From Bradyrhizobium rifense (GTDB lineage: Bacteria; Pseudomonadota; Alphaproteobacteria; Rhizobiales; Xanthobacteraceae), in NCBI RefSeq assembly GCF_008123425.1, contig NZ_VSSS01000078.1, positions 1-64,000 of the forward strand: DNA of 64,000 nt, read 5' to 3'. Of the stretch, positions 63,091-64,000 are shown one piece after another. Position 1 is the first letter of the stretch. Each line of letters begins with the position of its first letter. The notes under the pieces are model-generated. The model had not been told where the DNA came from. It saw only the letters and a list, made by a program, of their open reading frames with translations, and made no database searches. The position numbers were made by a program, and so were the translations under genes.

Positions 63091-63357
63091 GTGAAATGCA
63101 TGAAGCTGTCGCTGGCCGTCATCTGCGTGCTATTTGCATTGCATCTGCCCTTGAGTATTGGAAGACTCACTGCTCGCGATGCCGATCATGGCTCTGATAC
63201 CTTGGTGCGCGCTCAGATCGCTAAAGAGCAATGCGTAAATACTTGCCGTGCACGCTATCGCGACTGTCGTCGTCTGAACCAGTTAGCATCGTTCGAGTGT
63301 CGGGGGATTTACCAGGACTGCACCCGATACACTTGTACTGGCTCAGGACCAGGATGA
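63091..63357 (+). CDS. Small secreted six-Cys protein (paralogue of 45140)
   Basis: An 88-residue protein from a GTG with GGGAG upstream. It has a signal peptide (MKLSLAVICVLFALHLPLSI) and the mature core QCVNTCRARYRDCRRLNQLA then SFECRGIYQDCTRYTCTGSG. The six Cys have the spacing C-x3-C-x6-C-x10-C-x6-C-x4-C, exactly as in the protein at 45140. It lies just after the channel gene, so the two are probably one operon. Three disulfide bridges are expected; the function is unknown. Confidence 0.75.
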   Translation: MKCMKLSLAVICVLFALHLPLSIGRLTARDADHGSDTLVRAQIAKEQCVNTCRARYRDCRRLNQLASFECRGIYQDCTRYTCTGSGPG

Positions 63358-63404
63358 CCGACTTGCCTTTTCCGCCGTAAGCGGCAACGCCAGCCGACCT
63401 CTCC

Positions 63405-63510
63405 ATCCATGACCGCGTCGACGATCTGACCGAGTGATGTTGCGCTGCATGAGTTCGTTTGTGGCCCAAGCCGTGCGAAAACCGTGCAACTTGAGGCCTA
63501 CCGGCGCATT
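63405..63510 (-). pseudogene. Possible scrap of a tyrosine recombinase
   Basis: One minus-strand frame reads APVGLKLHGFRTAWATNELM then QRNITRSDRRRGHG. The L-x-x-H-G-F-R-T-x-x-A-T element resembles the HxxR box of phage-type integrases. Nothing else of the enzyme is recognised, so the call is weak. Confidence 0.3.
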
Positions 63511-63610
63511 CCGCGGCCGCCGAAGCCTTTGATGCGATGGGGTCGACCTCCTGTTCTCTTGGGGGCAACCAGAAGCTTCATCTAAGCGCTAAGTCGCGCA
63601 GAGGCCGGCC

Positions 63611-64000
63611 TCACGCCCGCATCGCCTCCAGCAATCCGCCTACGCCCACGATCGTCATCACACGCTTCATGTTGTAGGCGAGTACGTTGAGCGCCATCTC
63701 TGTGGCCACCTTTGGCAGCTTTGTCGTGAGAAAGTGCGTTGCTCCCATCCAACACTTCATCGTGCCGAACGGTTGCTGACGGCGGACACCCATTGCAATG
63801 GGGTTATGGTCGAGCCGATGCTGAACTTTCCCCAGAACTGCCTCGTGCTCCCAGCGCGAGATGCGGCGCTCAGGGCCTGTCGTGCACTGAGCTTTTAGCG
63901 CGCAGGTTTTGCAGGTGCTTGTCCAATAGCGGAGCAGTGTCTTTCCGCCCTCTACGTTCGTATAGTGATAAGTTAGCCGCTCGCCGGCGGGACAGCGATA
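63611..64000 (-). mobile_element. IS1182-like transposase, C-terminal part (runs off window)
   Basis: The frame is open from the right edge to a stop at 63611: YRCPAGERLTYHYTNVEGGK, then CKTCALKAQCTTGPERRISR, WEHEAVLGKVQHRLDHNPIA and VRRQQPFGTMKCWMGATHFL followed by LNVLAYNMKRVMTIVG. This is the zinc-finger-like Cys region and the end of the DDE domain of an IS1182/IS5-like transposase. It is a different element from that at 54827. The Glu of the usual V-E-H-P-F-G-T motif appears changed (RQQPFGT). Confidence 0.82.

Noticed and set aside
1..64000. CRISPR array, tRNA, rRNA or riboswitch
   Set aside because: No regularly spaced repeats of 25-40 bases and no recognisable cloverleaf or rRNA sequence was seen by eye; a covariance-model search would be needed to exclude small RNAs.

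Overview
The window looks like part of the chromosome of a Bradyrhizobium-like alphaproteobacterium (Rhizobiales, Nitrobacteraceae/Bradyrhizobiaceae). This rests on recognisable protein families (coxMN-type oxidase, small Rhizobiales membrane peptides, families of AraC regulators and sulfatases) and on moderately high GC. It was judged by eye, not by a database search. No rRNA, tRNA or CRISPR array was seen.

Layout. 1-9.6 kb: a partial ClC chloride channel, nhaA, a stand-alone ATP-dependent DNA ligase, and many small conserved rhizobial proteins, including peptides of 24 to 43 residues and a degraded ParB-like locus. 10-12 kb: a frameshifted secreted amidohydrolase and a LuxR-type relic. 12.2-17.6 kb: a terminal oxidase cluster (subunit II, a fused subunit I/III, a small membrane protein, CtaG, a CopD-like protein, DUF2231) with tight 4-base overlaps. 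17.8-22.2 kb: a ferric-reductase-like flavocytochrome, a GntP-type permease and a Tat-exported M14 deacylase. 22.4-29.1 kb: a NYN protein, transposon scars, an SDR/aldehyde dehydrogenase pair, a Bfd-like ferredoxin, and a divergent sterol desaturase/LysR pair that may be imported. 29.4-45.4 kb: a sulfatase island with a formylglycine-generating enzyme, three secreted arylsulfatases, AraC regulators, a SphA/MetA-type outer-membrane channel pseudogene, a periplasmic HAD phosphatase and small secreted proteins. 45.6-64 kb: a SAM-cyclase-AAA-TPR regulator, a sensor cyclase and UrtA-like pair (both broken), a patatin, a broken beta-lactamase-fold hydrolase, IS110 and IS1182 elements, another AraC gene, a Sel1 protein, and an intact SphA-type channel followed by a small Cys-rich secreted protein.

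How the genes work together. FGE would convert the active-site Cys of the sulfatases to formylglycine. The secreted sulfatases, the outer-membrane channel and the periplasmic phosphatase fit scavenging of sulfate esters, with AraC regulators and cyclases providing control. The most striking signal is a 16-base directional box, TGCCG-N5-GCATAG. It occurs 14 times (9 times with all of TGCCG and GCATA intact) between 30.4 and 60.3 kb. It always has the same orientation relative to the downstream gene, and for the 13 whose downstream start is known it lies 56-154 bases before that start: FGE, sulfatase, AraC, HAD, LssY_C, cyclase, patatin and small secreted genes. I saw none in the first 30 kb. 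I read it as the operator or promoter element of a local regulon.

The same region is full of decay: in-frame stops and frameshifts in the channel paralogue, an AraC gene, a GCG_CRPN-like gene, the cyclase, the UrtA-like gene and the transposases, plus a second FGE present only as a fragment. The nonsense substitutions argue for real gene decay rather than only indel sequencing errors, although read-level checks would be needed for the pure frameshifts.
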